NCBI GenBank assembly: GCA_030840415.1
Contig: JAVEEO010000054.1
Span: forward strand, 1-17,483
DNA length: 17,483 nt
Direction: 5' to 3'
Source: Pseudonocardiales bacterium
GTDB taxonomy: Bacteria; Actinomycetota; Actinomycetes; Mycobacteriales; Jatrophihabitantaceae
Below the pieces are notes generated by a model. The model ran no database searches, was not told the origin of the DNA, and saw only the letters and a program-made list of their open reading frames with translations. The position numbers and the translations under genes were made by a program. This document shows, one piece after another, positions 6,911-13,706 of the stretch. Every line of letters starts with the position of its first letter. Positions within the stretch are counted from its first letter, which is position 1.

Positions 6911-8754
6911 GCCGGTAGGTCCGCGCGCGACCACTCGCCGGGACCGATGCCGACGGCGTCACGAGGCCGCGCACCGGCAACGATCCGGTGTGCCGCGAGC
7001 GGTCCGGAATCGCCGGCCGGAGGGTGCAGGTTCCGCGCGTGCAGCGAGACGGCCACCCGGACGCCGCGGTGCCCCTCGGTCCCCACCGACGGCCACTGGC
7101 CGGCAGCGACCCGGGCCGCCACGATGCGCGACTCGCCTGGACGCAGGTCGAAACCGGCCACCGCCGCGACCCTGGAAGCAACGGGTCCCGGCCCGGACGG
7201 GGTCGGGCCGGCGGAACGGATCGCCACGACGACCACGAAGTGAGGGCACGGGACGGATCCGGCGTTGGTGATGCAGGCGTGGACCCATGCCGCGGAGTGC
7301 GAAGGCACCTCCTGGTGGGCCCAACCGCCGTCGGGCCGGCGGCGGACCCACGGCGCCGTGAGCAGGGCACCGGCCGGGTTGAGCATGCCTGCCGCGCCAG
7401 GAGTGTCCGCACCCTCCGCCAACGGTGGCCGCCCGAACCGTAGCTCCAGCGGCCGGCCCGGATCCTCGAAGCCGTAGACGAACCGGTGGAACGCGTCGAC
7501 GAGCTCGACGCATCCCGAACGGGCCACCAGGAACTCCTCCAGTTCGGGTGTGCTGACCGCTGTCCGGTTCCGGGTCAGGTACAACGCCCGCATCAGCCCG
7601 TCCAGCCGGCCGACGCCCGTGGCATCCGCGACCCCTCGGAAGAACCGGCTCCCGCCCGGGTAGGCGGCGGGCGGGGTCCGTCGGTCCATCGGGCGGCGTG
7701 AACACAGCTGGAGCGGCGGCTCGGTGAAGTCGAAGGGCTCCGCCCGCAACGGCGACGTCGAGCGGTAGGTGGTGAACGCTTCGTCCCACCAGCCGTCGGC
7801 GTCCGACGCGGGAGTCACCCCCCTCGCGAACCACGAATGCAGGACCTCGTGTTCGAGCGCGCCCTCCGACGTCGTCGTCGCGTGCGCGTACTCCATGCCG
7901 CCTTCGGCTCCGTGGAAGAAGCAGGTGTATCGATCGCCGTCGAAATCGCCGAACCGCCGGTCCAGAACGCCGAGCAGCTCGGCGATCCGTCGTCCGCCGC
8001 CGAGGAGGTCCTCCGGCGCCCCCGCGGGCTTCCAGAGGTCGATGTCCACGCTTCGGCCGGATGCCGGCAGCACCACCGACCGGTGGGCGCTCTCGAGCGC
8101 GGTCCGGGCCCGCAGTTCGACCAGTGCCGACATGCACGTGAACCATTCCGGAAACCCGATGGCCCACCAGTTCGCCTCGCTCGTGCGGACCCGGCCGTTC
8201 GTGATGAGCGAGTGCGCGGCTGCGGTCCCGGTGATCCGCAGCGCGAGCGCGAACGGAAACCGATCGAAGGGGAGGTTCGACGGGAACCACGCCTCCAGAT
8301 GACGCCCCGCGAGGAGGTCGGCCATGCCGAGCGACCATCGCACCGTGCCGTCGGCCAGCCAGCGCAGGACCGGAGGGTAGGCACCCCCGGGTTGGGAGGA
8401 CGGCTGGCCGAGTGCGTACCTGACCCGCAGGCGGTGGACCGAGCCCCGCTGCTGGAAGCGGTCGATCAGGCGCACGGTCGAGTAGCCGTCCTCGCCGACG
8501 GCACGGGCCGCGATCGATGCCACCTCCAGCTCCAGGCCATCGAGCCAGACCCGCTGGACCTCTTGGCGCAGGTCGAACAGCGGGTGGCCCGAGTGCGGAC
8601 CGATCTCGTAGAGCAGCTCGGCCTCGGCCGCCGCCGAGCGCGCAGCGGTGTCGAAGCAGACCGACGCCGTCAGCTGCCGAATGTGCACAGGAACAGCGCG
8701 CAGGGCGCCGACCCGCATCGGCGGCGGGGCGTTCTGGAACGCGGAACGACCCAC
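6907..8754 (-). CDS. M1-family (gluzincin) metallopeptidase
   Basis: An aminopeptidase N-like zinc enzyme. With GTG 8754 as start (GGAGGG just upstream, though close) it has 615 residues. ATG 8718 (MRVGALRAVPVH) is an alternative, and ATG 8835 lacks a ribosome binding site. The first ~220 residues are the beta-rich N-terminal domain of the M1 fold. The catalytic domain has the GGMEY motif (285-289, the GAMEN equivalent that binds the peptide N-terminus) and HEVLH (302-306). Glu325 in WWDEAFTTY comes exactly 18 residues after the second His, so all three zinc ligands and the catalytic Glu303 are intact. Tyr365 (AYPGG) is a plausible transition-state Tyr. The C-terminal ~190 residues form a beta-rich domain. 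No signal peptide is visible, so it is probably cytoplasmic. It lies downstream of the flavin/F420 oxidoreductase gene on the same strand, 102 nt away. Confidence 0.88.
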   Translation of the reverse strand: MGRSAFQNAPPPMRVGALRAVPVHIRQLTASVCFDTAARSAAAEAELLYEIGPHSGHPLFDLRQEVQRVWLDGLELEVASIAARAVGEDGYSTVRLIDRFQQRGSVHRLRVRYALGQPSSQPGGAYPPVLRWLADGTVRWSLGMADLLAGRHLEAWFPSNLPFDRFPFALALRITGTAAAHSLITNGRVRTSEANWWAIGFPEWFTCMSALVELRARTALESAHRSVVLPASGRSVDIDLWKPAGAPEDLLGGGRRIAELLGVLDRRFGDFDGDRYTCFFHGAEGGMEYAHATTTSEGALEHEVLHSWFARGVTPASDADGWWDEAFTTYRSTSPLRAEPFDFTEPPLQLCSRRPMDRRTPPAAYPGGSRFFRGVADATGVGRLDGLMRALYLTRNRTAVSTPELEEFLVARSGCVELVDAFHRFVYGFEDPGRPLELRFGRPPLAEGADTPGAAGMLNPAGALLTAPWVRRRPDGGWAHQEVPSHSAAWVHACITNAGSVPCPHFVVVVAIRSAGPTPSGPGPVASRVAAVAGFDLRPGESRIVAARVAAGQWPSVGTEGHRGVRVAVSLHARNLHPPAGDSGPLAAHRIVAGARPRDAVGIGPGEWSRADLPA

Positions 8755-8856
8755 TGACCCTCCACAAGGCGGCACAGTCCACGAGCAGCGCCCGGCGGCC
8801 GCTCCGGTCGACGATGCGCGGTCCGCGTACTCCATGGCGTCAACGTGGCGTCTCGC

Positions 8857-9381
8857 TCAGAATCGGAACCGGGTCAGACCTCCCGGCTCGACCGACGAGA
8901 CGACCGTCGCCGAGCGGGGCTCGATCCGGTAGACGTTCCACGGCGGCGGTCCCTGCGAGGGCGCGTTGAACGGCGCCGTGATCCCCGAGCCGCTCTGGTC
9001 GGGTTCCGCCGGCCAGCCCTGGTCCGCCCAGGCCTTGGCGATGCGCGCCAGCGTGGCAGGGTCGCTCACCCGCACCGCGTCACCCTCGAACACCACATCG
9101 GCATCGCGGATCGACACCGCGACCGAGCATCGCGGGTCGCGGGTCACGTTGCGCCCCTTCCGGGTACCGGTACCGGTCTGGAACCAGAACGTGCCGTCCA
9201 CCCACAACGCGCCCACAGCGGTCACATGCGGGCTGCCGTCCTCGTTGACGGTGGCCAACCACGTGGTGCGGGAATTCAGCGCATCCGGAGCCGGTGCCGA
9301 GCCCGCGTCCAGCTTGTCGACCACGCCGGACCAATCCACCGGCGGCAATCCGTCCGCCTTACCGAGATTGATGGTTTCCAT
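8857..9381 (-). CDS. Pyridoxamine 5'-phosphate oxidase-like / F420-dependent (FDOR) family protein
   Basis: The protein has 174 residues from ATG 9381. It has the split beta-barrel FMN/F420-binding fold: RTTWLATVNEDGSPHVTAVG (about 38-57), WVDGTFWFQTGTGTRKGRNV (60-79) and DPRCSVAVSIRDADVVFEGD (82-101). The TGTGTRKGRN segment is the usual phosphate/cofactor-contacting loop, and a Pro/Trp-rich C-terminal segment follows (PPPWNVYRIEPRSA). Members reduce or oxidise small substrates using F420, FMN or haem; the actual substrate cannot be read from sequence. The start has no ribosome binding site, but a good promoter ends 6 nt before it, consistent with a leaderless mRNA. It is divergent from the HIT-like gene at 9502 and upstream of the M1 peptidase. 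Confidence 0.87.
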   Translation of the reverse strand: METINLGKADGLPPVDWSGVVDKLDAGSAPAPDALNSRTTWLATVNEDGSPHVTAVGALWVDGTFWFQTGTGTRKGRNVTRDPRCSVAVSIRDADVVFEGDAVRVSDPATLARIAKAWADQGWPAEPDQSGSGITAPFNAPSQGPPPWNVYRIEPRSATVVSSVEPGGLTRFRF

Positions 9382-9387
9382 GGCACA

Positions 9388-9416
9388 ACGCTACGTTCGC
9401 CGCGCATTCAAACCAA
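9388..9416 (-). promoter_or_regulatory. Leaderless promoter for the 9381 gene
   Basis: On the minus strand, TTGGTT (9416-9411), a 17-bp spacer and TAGCGT (9393-9388) form a -35/-10 pair. The -10 ends 6 nt before ATG 9381, placing transcription start at or next to the start codon. No Shine-Dalgarno sequence is present, which agrees with a leaderless transcript. Confidence 0.6.
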
Positions 9417-9441
9417 CACTCAGCTGTGGACGGCGGGTGAG

Positions 9442-9462
9442 CCACTGACACTCTCTCAGTGG
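9442..9462. promoter_or_regulatory. Perfect 7-bp inverted repeat, candidate operator
   Basis: CCACTGA (9442-9448), a 7-nt spacer and TCAGTGG (9456-9462) sit in the middle of the divergent region between the genes starting at 9381 and 9502, just upstream of the -35 region of the plus-strand gene. The two-fold symmetry suits a dimeric repressor or activator. The regulator is not in this window. Confidence 0.45.
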
Positions 9463-9488
9463 GGATCCGGTCCGCTGGGATCACGACC

Positions 9489-9494
9489 TAGTCT
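9489..9494 (+). promoter_or_regulatory. -10 box of a leaderless promoter for the 9502 gene
   Basis: TAGTCT ends 7 nt before ATG 9502 and there is no ribosome binding site between them. The -35 hexamer at the 17-bp position (TCCGGT) is poor, so the promoter may need an activator. Confidence 0.45.
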
Positions 9495-9501
9495 TTCGGT
9501 C

Positions 9502-10110
9502 ATGGCCCTGTCTCCCGCGCAGTTCTACGACCACGCGCTCGCCGCCGCCGATGCCGAGCGCCGGCTTCCGCTGGCCCGCATGACGGGCTGGGATGTCAGC
9601 CCGTTCGAACCGGACGGGCTGCGCGTCGCACCGCTGCGTCGCCCGGTGTTGCCGGAGCCGGCCCGGCAGGGCGAGGATCCCGCGGACTGCACCTCGTGCG
9701 ACCGCCTCGACGAGGGCATCTGGTTCGACGACCACTGGCGGCTGACCTGCATTCCCGGAGCCGGCGTGCCGCTGGTCCTCATGCTGCATCCACGCGAGCA
9801 CTTCGACCTGGCGGACCTGCCCGATGAGCTGGCGGCCGAGTTGGGAGTGCTGACCACGCACCTCGCCCGCCACATCCAGGCGCTGCCGCACATCGCGCGG
9901 GCGCACGTCCACCGGATCGGCGACGGCGGCGCGCACCTGCACGTCTGGTTCTTCGCCAGGCCCGAGGGCCAGGCCCAGCTGTACGGGTCGTGGCTGACCA
10001 TCTGGGACGACCTGCTGCCGGCGTACCCGGCCGACGTGTCCCAAGCAGACGCCGCGATCGTGGCGCAGGCGTTGATCGCCTCCTACGGCGGCCGTCGCAG
10101 CGCTACCTGA
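9502..10110 (+). CDS. HIT-like (histidine triad superfamily) protein
   Basis: The protein has 202 residues from ATG 9502. It has a CxxC pair (Cys63, Cys66; ADCTSCDRLDEG), as in many HIT proteins that bind zinc near the N-terminus, followed by a strand-rich domain (WFDDHWRLTCIPGAGVPLVL, 75-94) and a helix. The signature is AHVHRIGDGGAHLHVWFFA, with HLHVW at 145-149. Canonical HIT proteins have H-x-H-x-H and GalT-type ones have H-x-H-x-Q; here the third position is Trp149. The fold assignment is fairly secure, but nucleotide hydrolase or transferase activity cannot be assumed. A C-terminal Trp/Asp-rich helix follows (GSWLTIWDDLLPAYP). It is transcribed alone, divergently from the flavin/F420 gene, from a leaderless promoter. 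The longer reading frame that extends upstream overlaps the divergent gene and is not real. Confidence 0.8.
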   Translation: MALSPAQFYDHALAAADAERRLPLARMTGWDVSPFEPDGLRVAPLRRPVLPEPARQGEDPADCTSCDRLDEGIWFDDHWRLTCIPGAGVPLVLMLHPREHFDLADLPDELAAELGVLTTHLARHIQALPHIARAHVHRIGDGGAHLHVWFFARPEGQAQLYGSWLTIWDDLLPAYPADVSQADAAIVAQALIASYGGRRSAT

Positions 10111-10133
10111 GCAGTCACGGCGGCACCCTGGAG

Positions 10134-10186
10134 CCGGGATGAAGATTGTAAGTTTCATCCGGGATTGCTACCGAAAAAGCTAATTT
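10134..10186. promoter_or_regulatory. AT-rich intergenic patch with direct and inverted repeats
   Basis: CCGGGAT occurs at 10134-10140 and 10159-10165 (25-bp period). GGATGAA (10137-10143) and TTCATCC (10154-10160) form an inverted repeat with a 10-nt spacer. A TAATTT hexamer at 10181-10186 could be a -10 box for the amidohydrolase operon, but I see no matching -35. The local base composition is much richer in AT than the surrounding genes. Confidence 0.3.
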
Positions 10187-10189
10187 CTC

Positions 10190-10236
10190 GCCCACTCTGA
10201 CCGTCCGGGTCGGCCCGCTCGGCATCAGCAGTGGGC
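10190..10236. other. Long structured hairpin (18 bp) between HIT-like gene and amidohydrolase
   Basis: A 47-nt element folds into an 18-bp stem. GCCCACT pairs with AGTGGGC at the base, CTGA with TCAG (one bulged C), CCG with CGG (after a CA bulge), then a 2x2 internal loop and CGGG/CCCG closed by a TCGG tetraloop. No T tract follows. It is either a terminator for the HIT-like gene (80 nt after its stop) or the 5' leader structure of the downstream operon. A second possible -10 box, TAGTGT at 10268-10273, would place it upstream of that transcript. Confidence 0.5.
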
Positions 10237-10326
10237 ACGACCTGCCCCGTCCCGTTCCCCGCTTGACTAGTGTCAGAGCCTGGCTGAGCGGTACCCGATG
10301 CCGCTGTCGAACGGTGAGGAGCAGGG

Positions 10327-11544
10327 ATGACGACGCTGTCGATCGTCAACGCAGTGATCTTCGACGGGGTTACCCAGCAACTGGGCGAAGGGTCGGTGCA
10401 CGTGGTCGACCGGCGGATCGCCGCGGTCGGGCCGGACGCGCCGCGCGACGCCGACGTGGTGATCGACGCACGCGGGCGCACCGTGCTGCCGGGGTTGATC
10501 GACGCGCACTGCCACGCCTACGGCACCGATCTGGACAGCATGGTCGGCGAGTCGCACCCGCTGAGCTATGTCGCGCTGCAGGCCGCCCGACGTCTGGCCG
10601 CCGCCCTGGCGCGCGGCTTCACCACCATCCGCGACCCAGCCGGCGGTGACGCGGGGTTGGCCCGAGCGATCGCCGAGGGCCTGCTGCCGTCCCCGCGTTA
10701 CCTGTGGCTCGGTCCGGCACTCAGCCAGACCGGCGGTCACGGCGATCCGCGCTCGGCCGACAGCGACCTCTGCGGCTGCCACCACCACTCCAGCGAGGTG
10801 GTGGACGGCGTCGACGACCTGCGTCGCGCGGTCCGCGACCGCTTCCGGCGCGGGGCGCACGCGATCAAGATCATGACCTCCGGTGGCGTGGTGTCGCTGA
10901 CCGATCCGCTGCGGCCGCCGCAGTACTCGGCGGAGGAGGTCCGGGCCGTCACCGACGAGGCGAGCCGGCGCGGCAGCTACGTGGCCGCGCATGCCTACTC
11001 CCCCGAAGCGATCCGGCACTCGATCGACAACGGCGTACACAGCATCGAGCACGGCAACCTGCTCGACACCGAGACCGCGGAACTGATGGCCACCGCCGGT
11101 GCCTACCTGGTACCGACCCTGGCCACCTACGACGCGATGACCCGCCGGGGCGTCGAACTCCGCATGGCGCCGGTGTCCTGGCAGAAGAACGCCGAGGTGT
11201 TCAGCTACGGGCAGAAGGCCATCGAGATCGCCCGCGCCGCCGGCGTCCGGGTCGGCTTCGGCACCGATCTGATGGGCGTGCTGGAGGACGAGCAGTTGAA
11301 CGGCCTGCGCCTGCAGATCGAGGTGGACGGACCGCTGCTGGCCCTGCAGTCGGCCACCTCGGTGAACGCCGACCTGATCCGCCGCACCGACCTCGGCCGG
11401 GTTCATGAAGGCTGCCTGGCCGACCTGCTGATCGTCGACGGCGATATCAGCCAGCGTCCGGACGCGCTGTGGACCGACGACGGGCGGCGCACCGTGATCC
11501 AGGCCGGCCGGATCGTGCACGCCGGAGCGGCGGTGCCGGCATGA
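10327..11544 (+). CDS. Metal-dependent amidohydrolase (imidazolonepropionase / Xaa-Pro dipeptidase type)
   Basis: The protein has 405 residues from ATG 10327, with GAGGAGCAGGG just upstream. It is a complete amidohydrolase-superfamily TIM barrel with the flanking beta-sandwich at both ends (1-55 and ~365-405). Metal and catalytic residues are all visible: His61 and His63 (DAHCHAYG), Lys181 (AIKIMTSGGV, the likely carboxylated lysine), His222 (AAHAYS), His242 (SIEHGN) and Asp314 (FGTDLMG). The QTGGHGD loop (134-140) is typical of the subgroup that contains Xaa-Arg/Xaa-Pro dipeptidases and many proteins mis-annotated as imidazolonepropionase. A CGCHHH cluster (149-154) may bind a further metal. 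Its stop overlaps the start of the S9 peptidase gene (ATGA), so both are made from one transcript. Together they suggest hydrolysis of proline-containing peptides to free amino acids (inference). No signal peptide. Confidence 0.92.
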   Translation: MTTLSIVNAVIFDGVTQQLGEGSVHVVDRRIAAVGPDAPRDADVVIDARGRTVLPGLIDAHCHAYGTDLDSMVGESHPLSYVALQAARRLAAALARGFTTIRDPAGGDAGLARAIAEGLLPSPRYLWLGPALSQTGGHGDPRSADSDLCGCHHHSSEVVDGVDDLRRAVRDRFRRGAHAIKIMTSGGVVSLTDPLRPPQYSAEEVRAVTDEASRRGSYVAAHAYSPEAIRHSIDNGVHSIEHGNLLDTETAELMATAGAYLVPTLATYDAMTRRGVELRMAPVSWQKNAEVFSYGQKAIEIARAAGVRVGFGTDLMGVLEDEQLNGLRLQIEVDGPLLALQSATSVNADLIRRTDLGRVHEGCLADLLIVDGDISQRPDALWTDDGRRTVIQAGRIVHAGAAVPA

Positions 11545-13613
11545 CCGAATTCCTCACCCTGCAAGCACAAACCCTGAACTTCACCCTCGGCCGGCCCGGC
11601 CAGTTCCGGGTCAGCGCGGACGGCCGGCACGTGTTGTTCTGCCGCACCTCCGACGGCACCAGCAACCTCTCGGCGCTGTGGGCCTACGACGTTGCGGACG
11701 GCACGGAACGCCTGCTGCACCTGCCGGATGCCGGCCGGGTGAGCGAGTCGGCCGAGGACCGGGTCCGGCGGGAACGGCAGCGGGACCGGTCCCGGGGCGT
11801 GACCCGCTACACCACCGATGCCACCGGGACGCTCGTCGCGGCCGCGGTCGAGGGCCGGCTCACGCTCGTCGACGTGCTCTCCGGCGAGGTGCGCCAACTC
11901 GACACGGCAGGCGCGGTGACCGCCCCGCGACCCGACCCGACCGGCCGAGCGATCGCCTATGTCAGCGAAGGGTCCCTGCATCTCATCGACGTCGACGGGG
12001 GCAACGACCGGGTCCTTGCCGCGTCGCCCGGGCCGGACGTCAGCTACGGCCTGCCCGAGCACGTCGCAGCGGAATCCTTCGCCCGGCAGGACGGATTCTG
12101 GTGGGCACCGGACGGCTCGGCGCTGCTGGTCGCTCGAGTCGACAACTCCGCACTGCCGGTCACCTACCTGGCCGATCCGAGTGCCGAGCGGGAACCGCCG
12201 CGCCAGTTGCGCTACCCGTTCGCCGGCGGCCCCAATGCCGAGGTGACGCTGCACATCCTGGGCCTGGACGGCGAAGCCACCGAGGTGGTCTGGGACCGGG
12301 ACGCGTTCGAGTACCTGCTGGCCGCCTACTGGGACGAGCACGGACCGCTGATCGCCGTCCAGAACCGCGCGCAGACCGAGGTGCGGCTGCTGACCGTCGA
12401 CCCGGCCACCGGGGTGACCACGGAAGTCCATGCCGAGAAAGCCGATTCACCGCTTCCGGTGCGGCACGGGGTCCCCGCCCGGCTGGCCGGCGGCGAGCTG
12501 GTCTGGCTGGCCCACCTCGACGACGCCCGGCGGCTGCTGGTGGCAGGCGCTGCGGTCACGCCGACGTCCTTGCAGGTACGTGAGATCGTCGACGTGTCCG
12601 GCGACAGCGTGCTGTTCCACGCCTCGTCCGAGCCCACCGAGGTGCACGTCTACGAATGGTCGGCGGCCGGCGGGCTGCGCCAGCTGTCCGACCGCCCCGG
12701 CGTGCATGCCGGCGTGCGGGGCGGCGGCACCGTGGTGCTGGCCAGCCGCGCGCTGGAGATCGACGGCGTGCGGACCGTGGTGCGCGCGCCCGGCCGGCCC
12801 GACGGTGAGATCGGCTGCCTCGCCCTGCCGACCGACCCGGTCAATGTGGAGATCTTCTCGGCAGGGATGCGGGAAATCCGAACCGCGGTGCTGCTGCCGC
12901 GCGATCCGGAGTTGGTCGCCGGGCCGCTGCCGGTGCTGTTCGCCCCGTATGGCGGCCCGGGCGGCCAGCAGGTCCTGCGGGCCCGCGACAGCTACCGGCT
13001 CTCGCAGTGGTTCGCCGACCAGGGCTTCGCCGTCGTGGTGGCCGACGGCCGCGGCACGCCGGCCCGCGGCAAGGACTGGGAGGACGCCATCTGGCTGGAC
13101 AAGGCCGGCCCGGCACTCGACGACCAGATCGCGGTCATCGAGGACGTCAAGCAGCGGTACCCGCAGCTGGACTTCGGCCGGGTGGCCATCCATGGCTGGT
13201 CGCTCGGCGGGTTCCTCACCGCGCTCGCCGTGCTGCGCCGGCCGGACGTGTTCCACGTCGGCATCTCGGGAGCACCGGTCACCGACTTCCGCATGTACGA
13301 CACCCACTGGGCCGAGCGGTATCTGGGCCATCCCGACGAGCACGCCGAGGCCTATGACCGGTGCACGCTGATGCGGGACGCGCCGAACCTGCAACGGCCG
13401 TTGCTGCTGGTGCACGGCCTGGCCGATGACAACGTGCTGCCGGCGCACACGTTCCAGCTGTCCGACGCCCTGACCGCCGCGGGCAAGGTGCACAGCGTGC
13501 TGCCGCTACGCGGAACCAGTCACATGATCAGCAACCCGCGGATCGCGGTGAACCTGCGGCTCATCGAACTGGAGTTCATCCGCAACGCCCTCGGCATCGC
13601 CACCCCGGCCTGA
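11541..13613 (+). CDS. Dipeptidyl-peptidase IV-like S9 family serine peptidase
   Basis: The protein has 690 residues from ATG 11541, which overlaps the amidohydrolase stop (ATGA). Residues ~1-440 are the beta-propeller (repeats such as PDPTGRAIAYVSEGSLHLID and FWWAPDGSALLVARVD). Residues ~440-690 are the alpha/beta-hydrolase domain. Its catalytic triad is Ser554 (HGWSLGGF), Asp629 (HGLADDNV) and His661 (GTSHM), with the oxyanion Tyr470 in APYGGPGGQ. The peptide N-terminus-binding segment of DPP IV (two adjacent Glu, E205-E206 in the human enzyme) aligns with PEHVAAESFARQDG. Here only the first Glu (Glu178) is kept and the second is Ser179, so the substrate preference may differ from a strict dipeptidyl peptidase. 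There is no signal peptide, so it probably acts in the cytoplasm with its operon partner on imported peptides. Confidence 0.92.
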   Translation: MTEFLTLQAQTLNFTLGRPGQFRVSADGRHVLFCRTSDGTSNLSALWAYDVADGTERLLHLPDAGRVSESAEDRVRRERQRDRSRGVTRYTTDATGTLVAAAVEGRLTLVDVLSGEVRQLDTAGAVTAPRPDPTGRAIAYVSEGSLHLIDVDGGNDRVLAASPGPDVSYGLPEHVAAESFARQDGFWWAPDGSALLVARVDNSALPVTYLADPSAEREPPRQLRYPFAGGPNAEVTLHILGLDGEATEVVWDRDAFEYLLAAYWDEHGPLIAVQNRAQTEVRLLTVDPATGVTTEVHAEKADSPLPVRHGVPARLAGGELVWLAHLDDARRLLVAGAAVTPTSLQVREIVDVSGDSVLFHASSEPTEVHVYEWSAAGGLRQLSDRPGVHAGVRGGGTVVLASRALEIDGVRTVVRAPGRPDGEIGCLALPTDPVNVEIFSAGMREIRTAVLLPRDPELVAGPLPVLFAPYGGPGGQQVLRARDSYRLSQWFADQGFAVVVADGRGTPARGKDWEDAIWLDKAGPALDDQIAVIEDVKQRYPQLDFGRVAIHGWSLGGFLTALAVLRRPDVFHVGISGAPVTDFRMYDTHWAERYLGHPDEHAEAYDRCTLMRDAPNLQRPLLLVHGLADDNVLPAHTFQLSDALTAAGKVHSVLPLRGTSHMISNPRIAVNLRLIELEFIRNALGIATPA

Positions 13614-13623
13614 CGCCGAGGGC
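13587..13623. terminator. Hairpin across the S9 peptidase stop codon
   Basis: GCCCTCGGC (13587-13595, within the last codons) is perfectly complementary to GCCGAGGGC (13615-13623), with a 19-nt loop that contains the TGA stop. The same right arm occurs again at 13629-13637 in the second repeat copy. No T tract. Confidence 0.5.
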
Positions 13624-13677
13624 CTGACGCCGAGGGCCTGACGTCAAGGACCTGACGTCAAGGACCTGACGTCGAGC
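13608..13677. repeat. Five tandem copies of a 14-bp repeat
   Basis: Units start at 13608, 13622, 13636, 13650 and 13664. The first two are GCCTGACGCCGAGG. The next two carry TGACGTCAAGG and the last TGACGTCGAGC. The first copy includes the S9 peptidase stop codon (TGA 13611-13613), and every copy repeats that TGA. Confidence 0.92.
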
Positions 13678-13706
13678 CGGGGGCCGGCCGACCGGGGATG
13701 AGCTGC

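Noticed and set aside
8845..9501. 5' extension of the HIT-like gene to give a 421-residue protein
   Set aside because: The extension overlaps the antisense flavin/F420 gene and the divergent promoter region. The leaderless ATG at 9502 fits better.
10273..11520. Minus-strand frame of 415 codons opposite the amidohydrolase
   Set aside because: The plus strand has every amidohydrolase metal ligand in order. The opposite frame is a compositional shadow.
12447..13493. Minus-strand frame of 348 codons opposite the S9 peptidase
   Set aside because: It is antisense to the catalytic domain, which has an intact Ser/Asp/His triad. The opposite product has no recognisable domain.
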